From NCBI RefSeq assembly GCF_963693435.1, contig NZ_OY856306.1:1674001-1738000 (forward strand): a DNA stretch of 64,000 bases. Direction: 5' to 3'. This document shows positions 47,616 through 56,679 of the stretch, piece by piece; the first letter of the stretch is position 1, and each line of letters opens with the position of its first letter. The notes beneath the pieces are model-generated. The model saw only the letters and a list, made by a program, of their open reading frames with translations, did no database searches and was not told where the DNA came from. Source of the DNA: Pasteurella atlantica (GTDB taxonomy: Bacteria; Pseudomonadota; Gammaproteobacteria; Enterobacterales; Pasteurellaceae). A program made the translations under genes and the position numbers.

Positions 47616-47895
47616 AGTTTCTAAGTTTCTACGTTAAGTTAATAAGTTATAAATTTGTTATTTTTAAAATACCTTATCATTCTACCTGAATCAAGTTTAG
47701 AATAAAATCATAAGCGGTCACATCTTTATAAAAATTTACAAATTTTTTGAGACAAAAATGAAATTTATACTGGTATTACTCAATCTTTTATTTAATTTTC
47801 TTTAATACCTATTTCTTCACAATCTAATGGTTCAATATAAATAGCGGGTAAATCAAATCAAAAATTTACAAATTTAATTCCTGATGCAAGGACAA

Positions 47896-47911
47896 ACAGG
47901 GTATGCCCTGT
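47896..47911. repeat. Small palindrome in the smpB-pabA gap
   Basis: ACAGGG-TATG-CCCTGT, 6-bp perfect arms. The 382-bp gap 47616-47997 otherwise holds uptake-signal-like cores (ATAAGCGGTC at 47711-47720) and repeated TTTACAAATTT blocks. I see no gene in it. Confidence 0.5.
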
Positions 47912-47997
47912 CTCTAAAATATATCTATACATCAATGGGTTATATGATGAATTAATAAAATATAGCGGTGATATCCAGTTCAAAATTTACAATTACC

Positions 47998-48582
47998 CTA
48001 AACATCCAGCCAATTCTGTAATATTTCCCTTCCAAATTCAGTCATAAAAGATTCAGGGTGAAACTGTACCCCATAAATCGGTAAACGTTGATGTTGTACT
48101 GCCATTACAATATTTTCATCACAAATAGCTGTCACCTCAAGCGGTGACTTGTTTAACGAATTTTGCAAAATTGCCCACGAATGGTATAAACCTACATTAA
48201 ATGTTGCTGGAAGATTTTTAAAAATAGGGCTTTTATTGATATAACTTAATTGGCTTTTCTGACCGTGTCTTACTCTATTTAAATTATATAGTTGTCCACC
48301 AAAAAACTCACACAATACTTGATGTCCTAAGCAAACACCTAAAATAGATTTTGTTTGTGAATAACGCTGTAACATTTCAAATAATATTGGGTAGGCACTC
48401 GGTACATCAGGTCCTGGAGAAATTAAAATATGACTATATTTTTCAATTTTATCTAATTCTAAGTTTTCTACAGAAATCACCTCTACTTGCACCTTAATTT
48501 TGCGGAATAAATCCACTAAATTAAAGGTAAAAGAGTCGTGATTATCTATAATCAGTACTATTAAATCATTATTTTTTTCCAT
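47998..48582 (-). CDS. pabA: Glutamine amidotransferase of the PabA/TrpG family
   Basis: 194 residues, class I glutamine amidotransferase. N-terminal IIDNHDSFTFNLVDLF, oxyanion region SPGPDVPSAYP, nucleophile cysteine in ILGVCLGHQ, and the His-Glu pair in YGVQFHPESFMTEFG. It supplies ammonia to PabB (aminodeoxychorismate) or TrpE (anthranilate). There is no trpE, trpD or pabB next to it. The isolated setting favours PabA, but TrpG or a dual role is possible. A 7-bp tandem repeat (48625-48652) lies about 43 bp upstream of the start. Confidence 0.75.
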   Translation of the reverse strand: MEKNNDLIVLIIDNHDSFTFNLVDLFRKIKVQVEVISVENLELDKIEKYSHILISPGPDVPSAYPILFEMLQRYSQTKSILGVCLGHQVLCEFFGGQLYNLNRVRHGQKSQLSYINKSPIFKNLPATFNVGLYHSWAILQNSLNKSPLEVTAICDENIVMAVQHQRLPIYGVQFHPESFMTEFGREILQNWLDV

Positions 48583-48624
48583 TTGAAATTTCTTTTTCCT
48601 TAAACATTTAATAAAGATTTTAAC

Positions 48625-48652
48625 GATAAAAGATAAAAGATAAAAGATAAAA
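48625..48652. repeat. 7-bp tandem repeat (GATAAAA)4 upstream of pabA
   Basis: Four perfect copies of GATAAAA, located 43-70 bp upstream of the pabA start, in a position to overlap its promoter. The terminator of the next gene upstream begins right after it. Confidence 0.8.
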
Positions 48653-48655
48653 ACA

Positions 48656-48688
48656 AATTAACCCAAACATACAATATTTGGGTTAATT
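48656..48688 (-). terminator. Terminator of the two-TM membrane protein gene
   Basis: Twelve-bp stem AATTAACCCAAA/TTTGGGTTAATT (48656-48667 with 48677-48688), 9-nt loop, then TTGTTTTTATC on the minus strand. It lies 30 bp past the stop of the gene at 48718. Confidence 0.75.
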
Positions 48689-48717
48689 TATTTGATTCTT
48701 ATTTTTTGCTACAAATA

Positions 48718-49509
48718 TTATGAAGCGTTAATAATATCAATTAATGTTCTTTTCTCATCTTTCGAGAAATTGATACTTTTTAATTTCTGACACAATAGTA
48801 CACTGGTTTTTTGTGTTTTTGCTTGAATACCTAACAGATAGGTATTGTCATCATCTACGCTTAAAATAATAGGTTTACGACCTTCAAAATCAATTTCCAT
48901 TTCAGTAGCATTACCATCGATATCAGTTGTATAAGTAATTAAATCTCCATCAATTTGTGCTGGAATTGAAACAAATTGCCACGGCTGATTAGCAGGTTCA
49001 TTCATAATGTTTTTTAGACGTTGCTTCTTAGGAAGCCCTAGGAATGTAATAATTCCACCTAAAAACGCAAGTATCCCAATGATAGCCAATCCAATCGCTG
49101 TCATTATTCGGTTAGTCATTTTATTAATTGCCAAGTCAACATTCATATTACTTGGATCATCTTTTTGTACAATTATCTCAACGCGGTAATCATCACTGCT
49201 GAAATCAACAAAAGTAAAATCTCTCTCAACAATTTGTCCTTGATGGGCAATCTTTACATCACAGCTAGTAAGAAATCTTCTAGAACTACATTCACCACTC
49301 ACATTTGCCATCGTGACAGGGACAGAATTATCGATTAATTCACGGTCTTTCAATATTCCTTGAGTCATAAAAAAAAGCATATACACAATGAAACCACCCA
49401 CAAGAACGCCGACTAGTCCGATAATAATCGAATTTAGTAAGCCACCATCACCTGCATTCTCAAGTTTTAAATTACGTTGAGGCATATTTTGTTGTAATTT
49501 ATTTAACAC
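48718..49509 (-). CDS. Unknown two-TM membrane protein with a tandem-repeat promoter
   Basis: 263 residues from a GTG; the start is fixed by AAGGAG 6 nt before it. A first membrane helix (about 25-50, NSIIIGLVGVLVGGFIVYML) and a second (about 134-158, TAIGLAIIGILAFLGGIITF) enclose a domain with two cysteines (GECSSRRFLTSC) of uncertain side. The C-terminal 90 residues are soluble and beta-rich with a regular DGDLITYTTDIDGNATEMEI stretch. I do not recognise the family (it looks a little like DUF3592-type domains). Upstream sits an unusual 10-bp repeat array (49541-49664). Confidence 0.65.
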   Translation of the reverse strand: MLNKLQQNMPQRNLKLENAGDGGLLNSIIIGLVGVLVGGFIVYMLFFMTQGILKDRELIDNSVPVTMANVSGECSSRRFLTSCDVKIAHQGQIVERDFTFVDFSSDDYRVEIIVQKDDPSNMNVDLAINKMTNRIMTAIGLAIIGILAFLGGIITFLGLPKKQRLKNIMNEPANQPWQFVSIPAQIDGDLITYTTDIDGNATEMEIDFEGRKPIILSVDDDNTYLLGIQAKTQKTSVLLCQKLKSINFSKDEKRTLIDIINAS

Positions 49510-49540
49510 ATTTTTCTCCTTAATTTATCCTATGTGAAAA

Positions 49541-49664
49541 GTTGATTAGTATTGATTAGTATTGATTAGTATTGATTAGTATTGATTAGTATTGATTAGT
49601 ATTGATTAGTATTGATTAGTATTGATTAGTATTGATTAGTATTGATTAGTATTGATTAGTATTG
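49541..49664. repeat. 10-bp tandem repeat array, ATTGATTAGT x 11-12
   Basis: Eleven perfect copies of ATTGATTAGT at 49551-49660, one variant copy (GTTGATTAGT) at 49541-49550, and a partial ATTG after the array. It ends about 31 bp before the GTG of the leftward gene at 48718-49509, i.e. in or just upstream of its promoter. Each unit is about one helical turn. Confidence 0.95.
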
Positions 49665-49772
49665 TAACATACAAATATCCTTTCGTCTACAAATCTAAAA
49701 TATTAAATTTGTAAATTTTAGATTTGATCTACCCGCTATACCTAACAATATTTTATGAGAACTTTTATATCG

Positions 49773-49790
49773 AGCAACGGGCGGATATAC
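49773..49790 (-). repeat. Relic of the GGATTAG/CGTATATCC palindromic repeat family
   Basis: AGCAACGGGCGGATATAC, whose inverse (GTATATCCGCCCGTTGCT) occurs exactly at 54921-54938. It lies in the gap between the repeat array and rmuC, which also has a TTTAGATTT palindrome near 49690-49730. Confidence 0.6.
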
Positions 49791-49878
49791 ACAAAGACAA
49801 CAACATAACTCATTTATTTTATTATATTTTAAGCATTACCTTTCTCTAATTTAAGTATAATTTAACCCTGACAATCAA

Positions 49879-51312
49879 CTAAATCGAATTTTTTTCTTTC
49901 TCCTCAACCAATAATTCTAAACGAGTAGTATCAAAATCATTGGTCAATGGCTCTATTTGTGGTGGTTTATTTTGAATTGCTTTTGCAGAGAGACTTTGAA
50001 AACGTTCAACTTTCCCCACTAATCCACGCTGTCCAACAACAGATGTCACTGTATCATTATAGTGTTTATTCACTGTGGTTAATGTTTTTCCTAAGCTGTT
50101 TAAACGTTCCGCAATTACACAGACTTGATTATAAATATCCCCTGCTTTTTCACTGATTTCACGAGCTTCTGTATTGCCTCGTTCAATTCGCCATAAATTT
50201 GCCACAGTACGCAAAATGGGCATTAATGTCGTATGAGAAACTAAAATAACATTGCGTTCATAACCATAATTAAACAATTGAGGATCGTGCTTCATTGCTT
50301 CAATATAAGCAGGTTCAATGGGAACAAACATCAACACAAAATCAGGGCTGGTGATACCCAATAACTGACTGTAATTTTTCTTAGAAAGTCCATCAATATG
50401 AGAACGTAACGACTTACAATGTTCATTTAAGGCTTGAGTAATTGCAAAATGTTCATCTGATCGTACCGCTTGATCATAAGCCACCAAGGATACTTTGCTA
50501 TCTAAAACAAGGTGTTTATTGTCTGGTAATTTAACCACAAAATCTGGTGCAAAACGTTTTCCTTCATCATTACGATAACTCTCTTGTTCAAGATAATGAT
50601 GATCTTTTAATAATCCCGCAGACTGTAATGCACTTTCAAGCTGAATTTCACCCCAATTTCCCACTACTTTATTATTACCTTTTAATGCAGTTGTTAAATT
50701 CTGTGCTTCTTGTGACATTGAAAGACCAATATCCAATATTCGTTTAATTTCAGATTCTAAATTCGCATTCCCTTTTACAGACTCACTATGCACTTCATTA
50801 ACACGTTTCTGAAACTGGTCGATCTGCTCTTTAAACGGTTTTAACAACAAATTCATTGAAGATTGATTATTTTCACTAAAGGATTTTGTTTTTTCATCTA
50901 AAATCTTTTGAGCAAGATGTTGAAACTCCGTATTTAACTGCTGTTTTACTTCCACAAAATTACGTTGCTGCTCTTCAAAATTTGCCTGTTTTTCATATAA
51001 CGTAGTTCGTAGTTGAGTAAATTCTAACTGCTTTTGATGAAACTGAGCAGACAAGGATTGGTTATCTTGCTGTAACTCTTTAATCATAGCATCTCGCTCT
51101 TTCAAGCGTTCTATCGCCGATTCTAATTTTGCATTTTGCTGAATTGCCCATTGTTCAACCTGTGTTTTATCTTCAATACTCTCTTCATATTTCTGTGATA
51201 ATGTTGTTAATTGCTGTTGTATATGATGACGACTGAAAAAAAGCCATATTGCAATCAAAATAACAACCGCCAAACTTCCGTATAACCAATAAAATTTTTC
51301 CACAATACTCAA
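49879..51312 (-). CDS. rmuC: DNA recombination protein RmuC
   Basis: 477 residues. One N-terminal membrane helix (LAVVILIAIWLFF), a long coiled coil (about 30-200), then the RmuC nuclease-like domain with NWGEIQLESALQSAGLLKDH, FAPDFVVKLPDNKHLVLDSK and VILVSHTTLMPILRTVANLW. It limits recombination between short inverted repeats in E. coli. That is of interest given the number of palindromes here, but no direct link is shown. Confidence 0.92.
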   Translation of the reverse strand: MSIVEKFYWLYGSLAVVILIAIWLFFSRHHIQQQLTTLSQKYEESIEDKTQVEQWAIQQNAKLESAIERLKERDAMIKELQQDNQSLSAQFHQKQLEFTQLRTTLYEKQANFEEQQRNFVEVKQQLNTEFQHLAQKILDEKTKSFSENNQSSMNLLLKPFKEQIDQFQKRVNEVHSESVKGNANLESEIKRILDIGLSMSQEAQNLTTALKGNNKVVGNWGEIQLESALQSAGLLKDHHYLEQESYRNDEGKRFAPDFVVKLPDNKHLVLDSKVSLVAYDQAVRSDEHFAITQALNEHCKSLRSHIDGLSKKNYSQLLGITSPDFVLMFVPIEPAYIEAMKHDPQLFNYGYERNVILVSHTTLMPILRTVANLWRIERGNTEAREISEKAGDIYNQVCVIAERLNSLGKTLTTVNKHYNDTVTSVVGQRGLVGKVERFQSLSAKAIQNKPPQIEPLTNDFDTTRLELLVEEKEKNSI

Positions 51313-51396
51313 AATTTGATCCTTTAATAAAAATAAATCGTGGGATCATACTAATAATCCCACTGTAGTATAAAATTACGCTAGTACTTATATGCT

Positions 51397-52872
51397 TTAC
51401 ATCACAACCACATCAAATTGTTCTTGGCTATAAAATGGTTCAATTCTAATATCTACTTTTTTATCAATAAAAACTTCTAATTCTGCCAATAATGCGTGGC
51501 TTTCTTCATTAATTAAATAATCCACCACATTTTTTGAAGCATAAACCACAAAACGCTCAGCTGAGAAAAGATGATGCACTCGTACAATTTCTCGCTGAAT
51601 TTCATAACATACCGTTTCAACCGTTTTCTGTACTCCTTTTCCTTTACAAGAAGGGCAATCTTCACACAAAATATGCTCTAAACTTTCTCGGGTGCGTTTG
51701 CGGGTCATTTCAACTAAACCAAGCTGAGTAAAACCATTCACATTTGTTTTTACTCTATCTTTACTCAACGCATCTTCCAAAGATTGTAAAACTCGTTCTC
51801 TATGATCTTCATCTTGCATATCAATAAAATCAATAATAATAATTCCACCAAGATTACGCAACTGTAACTGACGAGCGATCGCTTTAGTTGCTTCAATATT
51901 GGTATTAAATACGGTTTGTTCGAGATTTCTATGTCCAACAAAAGCCCCTGTATTAATATCAATAGTCGTCATTGCTTCTGTTTGATCAATAATTAAATAA
52001 CCACCTGATTTTAAATCAACACGTTTTTCTAATCCTTTTTGAATAGCTTCTTCAACACCATAAGCATCAAACAATGTTTGAGTACCACTATAAAGTTGTA
52101 CATTCTGAGCCAACTCAGGCATAAATTCATTTAAAAATTCTTTTACTTGTTCATAAGTCGTTTTAGAATCAATAATCACCGCACTAATTTCTGTTCCTAC
52201 AAAATCTCTTAGTACCCGTTGAGCTAATGCAACTTCACCATAAATCATTGATTTTACTTTATATTTTAATTTGCGTTCCATTACTTTACGCCACAGACGT
52301 TTTAAAAAAATGGCATCTTGTTGCAAACTCTCTTCTGACACATCTTCGGCTGCCGTACGAACAATAAAGCCACCCAGTTCATCACAGTAAGGCTCAACCA
52401 GTGCTTTCAAACGCTCTTTTTCTGATTCACTTTCAATACGTTGTGAAACACCCACGTGGCTATTTTCTGGCATAAAAACCAAATAACGAGAGGGTAAGGT
52501 AATATCAGTAGTTAATCTCGCTCCTTTTGTACCAATAGGATCTTTAACCACTTGTACGATAATACTCTGCCCTTCTCGTACTAATTCACTGATATCTTTA
52601 ACAATAAATTGTTTCTTTTCACTTTCATCAATACATTCAGTGTGAGAAACAATATCAGAAGCGTGTAAAAAGGCGGCTTTTTCTAATCCAATATCCACAA
52701 AAGCAGACTGCATACCAGGTAATACTCGGGTAATTTTACCCTTATAAATATTCCCAACAATTCCCCGCTTTGACTCTCGTTCAATATGAACTTCTTTTAA
52801 AACACCATTTTCAACTAATGTTACACGAGTTTCACTTGGTGTTACATTGACTAATAATTCTGCACCATTCAT
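51397..52872 (-). CDS. rng: Ribonuclease G
   Basis: 491 residues (E. coli RNase G 489). An N-terminal S1 domain (about 35-130, NIYKGKITRVLPGMQSAFVD) is followed by the RNase E/G catalytic core with GGYLIIDQTEAMTTIDINTG and GGIIIIDFIDMQDEDHRERV, and zinc-link cysteines in CEDCPSCKGKG. No long RNase E-type C-terminal scaffold, so RNase G. It matures 16S rRNA 5' ends and decays some mRNAs. Divergent from ycaO. Confidence 0.95.
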   Translation of the reverse strand: MNGAELLVNVTPSETRVTLVENGVLKEVHIERESKRGIVGNIYKGKITRVLPGMQSAFVDIGLEKAAFLHASDIVSHTECIDESEKKQFIVKDISELVREGQSIIVQVVKDPIGTKGARLTTDITLPSRYLVFMPENSHVGVSQRIESESEKERLKALVEPYCDELGGFIVRTAAEDVSEESLQQDAIFLKRLWRKVMERKLKYKVKSMIYGEVALAQRVLRDFVGTEISAVIIDSKTTYEQVKEFLNEFMPELAQNVQLYSGTQTLFDAYGVEEAIQKGLEKRVDLKSGGYLIIDQTEAMTTIDINTGAFVGHRNLEQTVFNTNIEATKAIARQLQLRNLGGIIIIDFIDMQDEDHRERVLQSLEDALSKDRVKTNVNGFTQLGLVEMTRKRTRESLEHILCEDCPSCKGKGVQKTVETVCYEIQREIVRVHHLFSAERFVVYASKNVVDYLINEESHALLAELEVFIDKKVDIRIEPFYSQEQFDVVVM

Positions 52873-53044
52873 TGTTCTATTCTTATTTAAAAAACTAATC
52901 TTCTAATTTTAACACTAAATATCATTATAGAGAGTAAAATTTACTTTGTATCTCACAATAAATTTGCTAATCTGCGATCCGTTTCACATAATTTTAATAT
53001 ATTGTAGATGTAATACCCAACTTCTACTAATAGGACAACAATCA

Positions 53045-54808
53045 ATGACAATTCAAACCTTTATTTTAGGTAAAGACAAAGCGTTAGAAGACAGTATTAA
53101 TACTTTTCAACATAAATTAACTCAACTTGGCTTTGATATCGAAGAAGTCTCTTGGCTCAATCCCGTACCTAATGTGTGGTCGGTGCATATTCGTGATAAA
53201 CATTGCCCACAATGTTTTACCAATGGCAAAGGGGCAACTAAAAAAGCGGCATTAGCCTCTGCACTAGGGGAATTTTTTGAACGTCTTTCAACTAACTATT
53301 TTTGGGCGGATTTTTATTTAGGTCAGCAACTTGCAAACAGCGATTTTGTGCATTATCCCAATGAAAAATGGTTTGCAATTGAAAATGAACAGCAACTACC
53401 AAGCGGTCTGTTAGATCCTTATTTATGCAATTATTTTGATCCTGATAATGAACTCACACCCGATCTATTAATTGATCTACAATCTGGTAATGAAAAGCGT
53501 GGTATTGTCGCACTGCCTTATATTCGTCTTAGTGATAATAAAACCATTTATATTCCACAAAGTATTGTTGGCAACTTATTTGTATCTAATGGAATGTCTG
53601 CAGGTAATACGAAATTTGAGGCTCGTGTACAAGGGCTTTCAGAAGTTTTTGAACGCTATGTTAAACATAAAATTATTACCGAAGCCATCAGCTTGCCAGA
53701 AATTCCTCAAACTATTATAGATAGCTATCCTAATATCAAGGCATCAATCTCAAAATTGGAAGACGAGGGATTTCCAATCCTTTGTTTTGATGCTTCATTA
53801 GGTGGGCAATTCCCTGTCATTTGTGTGATTTTATTAAATCCACACAATGGTACTTGCTTCGCCTCGTTTGGTGGACATCCTAATTTTGAAGTCGCTTTTG
53901 AACGTACGGTAACCGAATTATTGCAAGGCAGAAGTTTAAAAGATTTAGATGTTTTCACTCCGCCCTCTTTTGATAATGATGATGTGGCAGAACATAGCAA
54001 TATTGAAACGCATTTTATCGATTCAAGCGGTCTGATTTCGTGGGATTTATTCAAAAAAGATCCTGATCTTGATTTCCATCATTGGGATTTTTCAGGCTCA
54101 ACCCAACAAGAGTTTGATAACCTAATGGCAATATTCAACCACCTTGAACAACCTGTTTATATTATGGACTATGAGCATTTAGGAGTTTATGCGTGCCGAA
54201 TTTTAGCCCCGAGTATGTCTAATATTTACCCTGCTGATGATTTAATTTATGCCAATAATAATATGGGAATGCAGTGGCGTGAAATTTTATTGGATTTACC
54301 CAATTTCCATCATAACAAAGCCACTTATCAAGAATTACTAGAGCAACTTGACGAACAAGGTATTGATGATTTCACCCGTGTAAGAGAGTTTTTAGGCATA
54401 GCCGCAAATAAAGGTTCAGCACTACAAACCCTACGTATTGGTGAACTAAAATCAATGCTCAACCTCGCCATTGGCAACTTAGAAGAAGCCTTAGACTGGG
54501 CAAACTGGACAATAGATATGAACGCAACAGTATTCACTCCAGAAAGAAACAATTACTATCGTTGTTTAATTCAATCTATTGAACTCTTCTTAGATGAAGA
54601 GCGAGATCCTAAACAATATCAAACTGTCTTTGAAAAAATGTATGGAAAAGAGACGGTGGAATTTGTTTGGAATGCTGTTGCTGGGGGAAATCCATTCTAC
54701 CAATGGACAGCCTCTGATGAAAATTTAACAGGTTTAACCTCTCATCAAAAATTACTTGAAGCGTATGCAAAAGTACAAAAAGCAAAGGTAAATCCGATTC
54801 AAAACTAG
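53045..54808 (+). CDS. ycaO: YcaO (RimO-accessory ATPase-like protein)
   Basis: 587 residues from the ATG at 53045 (E. coli YcaO 586); the frame extends upstream but the start MTIQTFILGKDKALEDSI matches E. coli. The YcaO domain has the ATP/Mg motifs TNGKGATKKAALASALGEFF with ERLS, NGMSAGNTKFEARVQGLSEV and EVAFERTVTELLQGR. A C-terminal TPR-like tail follows (MLNLAIGNLEEALDWANWTI). In E. coli YcaO supports beta-methylthiolation of ribosomal protein S12 by RimO. It is not a RiPP cyclodehydratase by context. Confidence 0.93.
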   Translation: MTIQTFILGKDKALEDSINTFQHKLTQLGFDIEEVSWLNPVPNVWSVHIRDKHCPQCFTNGKGATKKAALASALGEFFERLSTNYFWADFYLGQQLANSDFVHYPNEKWFAIENEQQLPSGLLDPYLCNYFDPDNELTPDLLIDLQSGNEKRGIVALPYIRLSDNKTIYIPQSIVGNLFVSNGMSAGNTKFEARVQGLSEVFERYVKHKIITEAISLPEIPQTIIDSYPNIKASISKLEDEGFPILCFDASLGGQFPVICVILLNPHNGTCFASFGGHPNFEVAFERTVTELLQGRSLKDLDVFTPPSFDNDDVAEHSNIETHFIDSSGLISWDLFKKDPDLDFHHWDFSGSTQQEFDNLMAIFNHLEQPVYIMDYEHLGVYACRILAPSMSNIYPADDLIYANNNMGMQWREILLDLPNFHHNKATYQELLEQLDEQGIDDFTRVREFLGIAANKGSALQTLRIGELKSMLNLAIGNLEEALDWANWTIDMNATVFTPERNNYYRCLIQSIELFLDEERDPKQYQTVFEKMYGKETVEFVWNAVAGGNPFYQWTASDENLTGLTSHQKLLEAYAKVQKAKVNPIQN

Positions 54809-54890
54809 TTATTCAACCACAATTAAGCGGTAAGATATTGATCAAAATTTGCAAATTTTATTGAAAATCAACAAATTATAATATCGGGCT

Positions 54891-54938
54891 GTAGGGTGCG
54901 GATTAGTAAACATAGTTTACGTATATCCGCCCGTTGCT
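54891..54938 (+). repeat. GGATTAG...CGTATATCC palindromic repeat
   Basis: GTAGGGTGCGGATTAG, a TAAACATAGTTTA mini-palindrome, then CGTATATCCGCCC. The outer parts pair (GTGCGGAT with ATCCGCCC). It shares its plan with 63328-63363 and an exact 18-mer with 49773-49790. Confidence 0.65.
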
Positions 54939-54959
54939 TAATCTTTAATTTTCCAAATA

Positions 54960-55289
54960 TTTAAGATCAGATATAAAGCACAAATAACTCAGCTAATAAT
55001 TTAGATTTTTACCATATCCTCCACATCTCCAACCCAAGAACTCAATTTTTCCATTTTGATCTGCTCTTTTACGGATTCCTGTTTTTTCATGTTTACAATA
55101 TTTCTTTTCTTGCTTTTTTTGTAAAAATAACTATTTATAACTTCATTCACCTCAAATTCAGAAGTATAAAAACCCAAAGTATGCCTAGTTTTTTAGAAGA
55201 AAAAGACTGGAAGTAAAAATTGTAAAAATATTCTATATCCGTATCACTCGGTTTACAATGAAAGTTATTCTCAAAACTACAAAAGTATT
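54960..55289 (-). pseudogene. Decayed coding remnants
   Basis: Minus-strand reading gives several protein-like stretches in different frames, none with a start or intact length: EYFCSFENNFHCKPSDTDIE (then YFYNFYFQSFSSKKLG), TLGFYTSEFEVNEVINSYFY, and CKHEKTGIRKRADQNGKIEF followed by LGWRCGGYGKNLN. The last has a C-H-x-C zinc-ribbon look, like the N-terminal part of some transposases or small zinc-ribbon proteins. The mixture of frames suggests an eroded gene with frameshifts. Confidence in any identity is low. The preceding 54809-54890 holds an uptake-signal-like AAGCGGTAAGAT and no gene. Confidence 0.35.
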
Positions 55290-55439
55290 CTATAACTTTT
55301 TACCACCACATTTGGCACACTTTTCTCCTATATCAATTTCAGGGAATTCTACTTTCAACTCCCCTGTCTCCCAATCAATCTTGCTATAACCTAGAAATTT
55401 TTTAACAACTCTTACTTTAAATTTTTCCTGTGCCTAAAC

Positions 55440-55449
55440 ATCCATCACA
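55440..55449. repeat. Left target-site duplication of the ISAs1 element
   Basis: ATCCATCACA directly before the left inverted repeat, identical to 56670-56679. Confidence 0.9.
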
Positions 55450-56669
55450 CAGGGCAAGATCATTTTAAATTGAACTAAATACTATTTTTACGATCAGATC
55501 AGTAACAAATGTAAAAAAGGTTTACTGATATGACAAATAATTTTATTACTCACTTTTCAATTATCAAAGATCCTAGAATTGAACGATGTAAAAAGCATGC
55601 ACTTATAGATATTTTATTTCTATCTATCTGTGCAGTCCTATCTGGTGCAGAAGGTTGGGAAGATATAGAAGACTTCGGTCACGTAAAACTAGACTGGTTG
55701 AGACGTTATTTACCTTTTCATAATGGAATTCCTAAACATGATACTATAGCAAGGGTAATGAGTCGCTTAGAACCTGAAGCTATTCAAACTTGTTTTATCA
55801 ATTGGGTTAAAGAACTCATAACAGAAGTAGATGGAGAAATTATTGCCATTGATGGAAAAAGTGCAAGAGGCAGTTTTTCTACAAAAAATAGAAAAGATAG
55901 TCTACATATGGTTAGTGCTTGGAGTTGTGAAAATGGCTTAGTGTTAGGACAACAAAAAGTAGAGGGTAAATCAAATGAAATTACAGCAATCCCTAAACTA
56001 TTAGATTTACTTGATGTAAAAGGAGCCACTATTACACTTGATGCAATGGGATGTCAGCATGCTATTATCAATAAGATTCATTCTAAAGGTGCGGATTATG
56101 TGGTGTCATTAAAAGGTAATCAAGGACAGTTAAATAAAGAAGTTAAGGCTTGGTTTCACAAATGTCATAGAGAACAGTTTGCAAATGTTGGTCATTCTAT
56201 TTATGAGCATATTACTAGTGGTCATGGACGAATAGAAGAGCGAAGATGTATTCAATTAGAAATTGATAAAAATTGGCTTACAGAACATAAAAAATGGGCG
56301 AATATCCAAACCGTAATTTGTATAGAAGCTAAATGCCATATTGGTGAAAAAGTGACAATAGAAAACCGTTATTATATAAGTTCTCTTAGCCTTAATGCAG
56401 AAAGATTAAATAGTATTATTCGTAATCATTGGGCGATAGAAAATAGCTTACACTGGACTTTAGATATGACTTCCCATGAAGATAATTCAAGGATTAGGCG
56501 AGGGAATGCAGCTGAGGTAATGAATGCTTTTAGAAAACTAGCATTAAATATTGTTAAAACTGATACAACTCGTAAAGCAAGTATGAAACGTAAGCTAAAA
56601 ATGGCTGCATTGGATGATAATTTTAGAGCTCAATTACTTCTAAATATAAATTAAAATGCTCTTGCCCTG
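55450..56669 (+). mobile_element. ISAs1-family insertion sequence (1220 bp)
   Basis: Ends are inverted repeats: the left starts CAGGGCAAGATCATTTTAAA and the inverse of the right starts CAGGGCAAGAGCATTTTAAT. Both ends are flanked by the identical 10-bp duplication ATCCATCACA. It carries one intact transposase gene. Perfect duplication and an intact gene imply recent insertion. Confidence 0.95.
55530..56654 (+). CDS. ISAs1-family transposase
   Basis: 374 residues, full length. H-repeat/ISAs1 features: an N-terminal DDE_Tnp_1-associated region (LIDILFLSICAVLSGAEGWE), HDTIARVMSRLEPE, first acid in EIIAIDGKSARGSF, second in ATITLDAMGCQHAI, and the C-terminal RNHWAIENSLHWTLDMTSHE carrying the glutamate. 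No frameshift. Promoter and start lie within the element (RBS AAAAAGG upstream). Confidence 0.93.
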   Translation: MTNNFITHFSIIKDPRIERCKKHALIDILFLSICAVLSGAEGWEDIEDFGHVKLDWLRRYLPFHNGIPKHDTIARVMSRLEPEAIQTCFINWVKELITEVDGEIIAIDGKSARGSFSTKNRKDSLHMVSAWSCENGLVLGQQKVEGKSNEITAIPKLLDLLDVKGATITLDAMGCQHAIINKIHSKGADYVVSLKGNQGQLNKEVKAWFHKCHREQFANVGHSIYEHITSGHGRIEERRCIQLEIDKNWLTEHKKWANIQTVICIEAKCHIGEKVTIENRYYISSLSLNAERLNSIIRNHWAIENSLHWTLDMTSHEDNSRIRRGNAAEVMNAFRKLALNIVKTDTTRKASMKRKLKMAALDDNFRAQLLLNIN

Positions 56670-56679
56670 ATCCATCACA
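56670..56679. repeat. Right target-site duplication of the ISAs1 element
   Basis: ATCCATCACA directly after the right inverted repeat, identical to 55440-55449. Confidence 0.9.

Noticed and set aside
49541-49664. CRISPR array
   Set aside because: The units are 10 bp and contiguous with no spacers; it is a simple tandem repeat.
53045-54808. RiPP/TOMM cyclodehydratase cluster around ycaO
   Set aside because: Full-length match to the E. coli-type YcaO with a TPR-like tail; no precursor peptide, dehydrogenase or transporter nearby.
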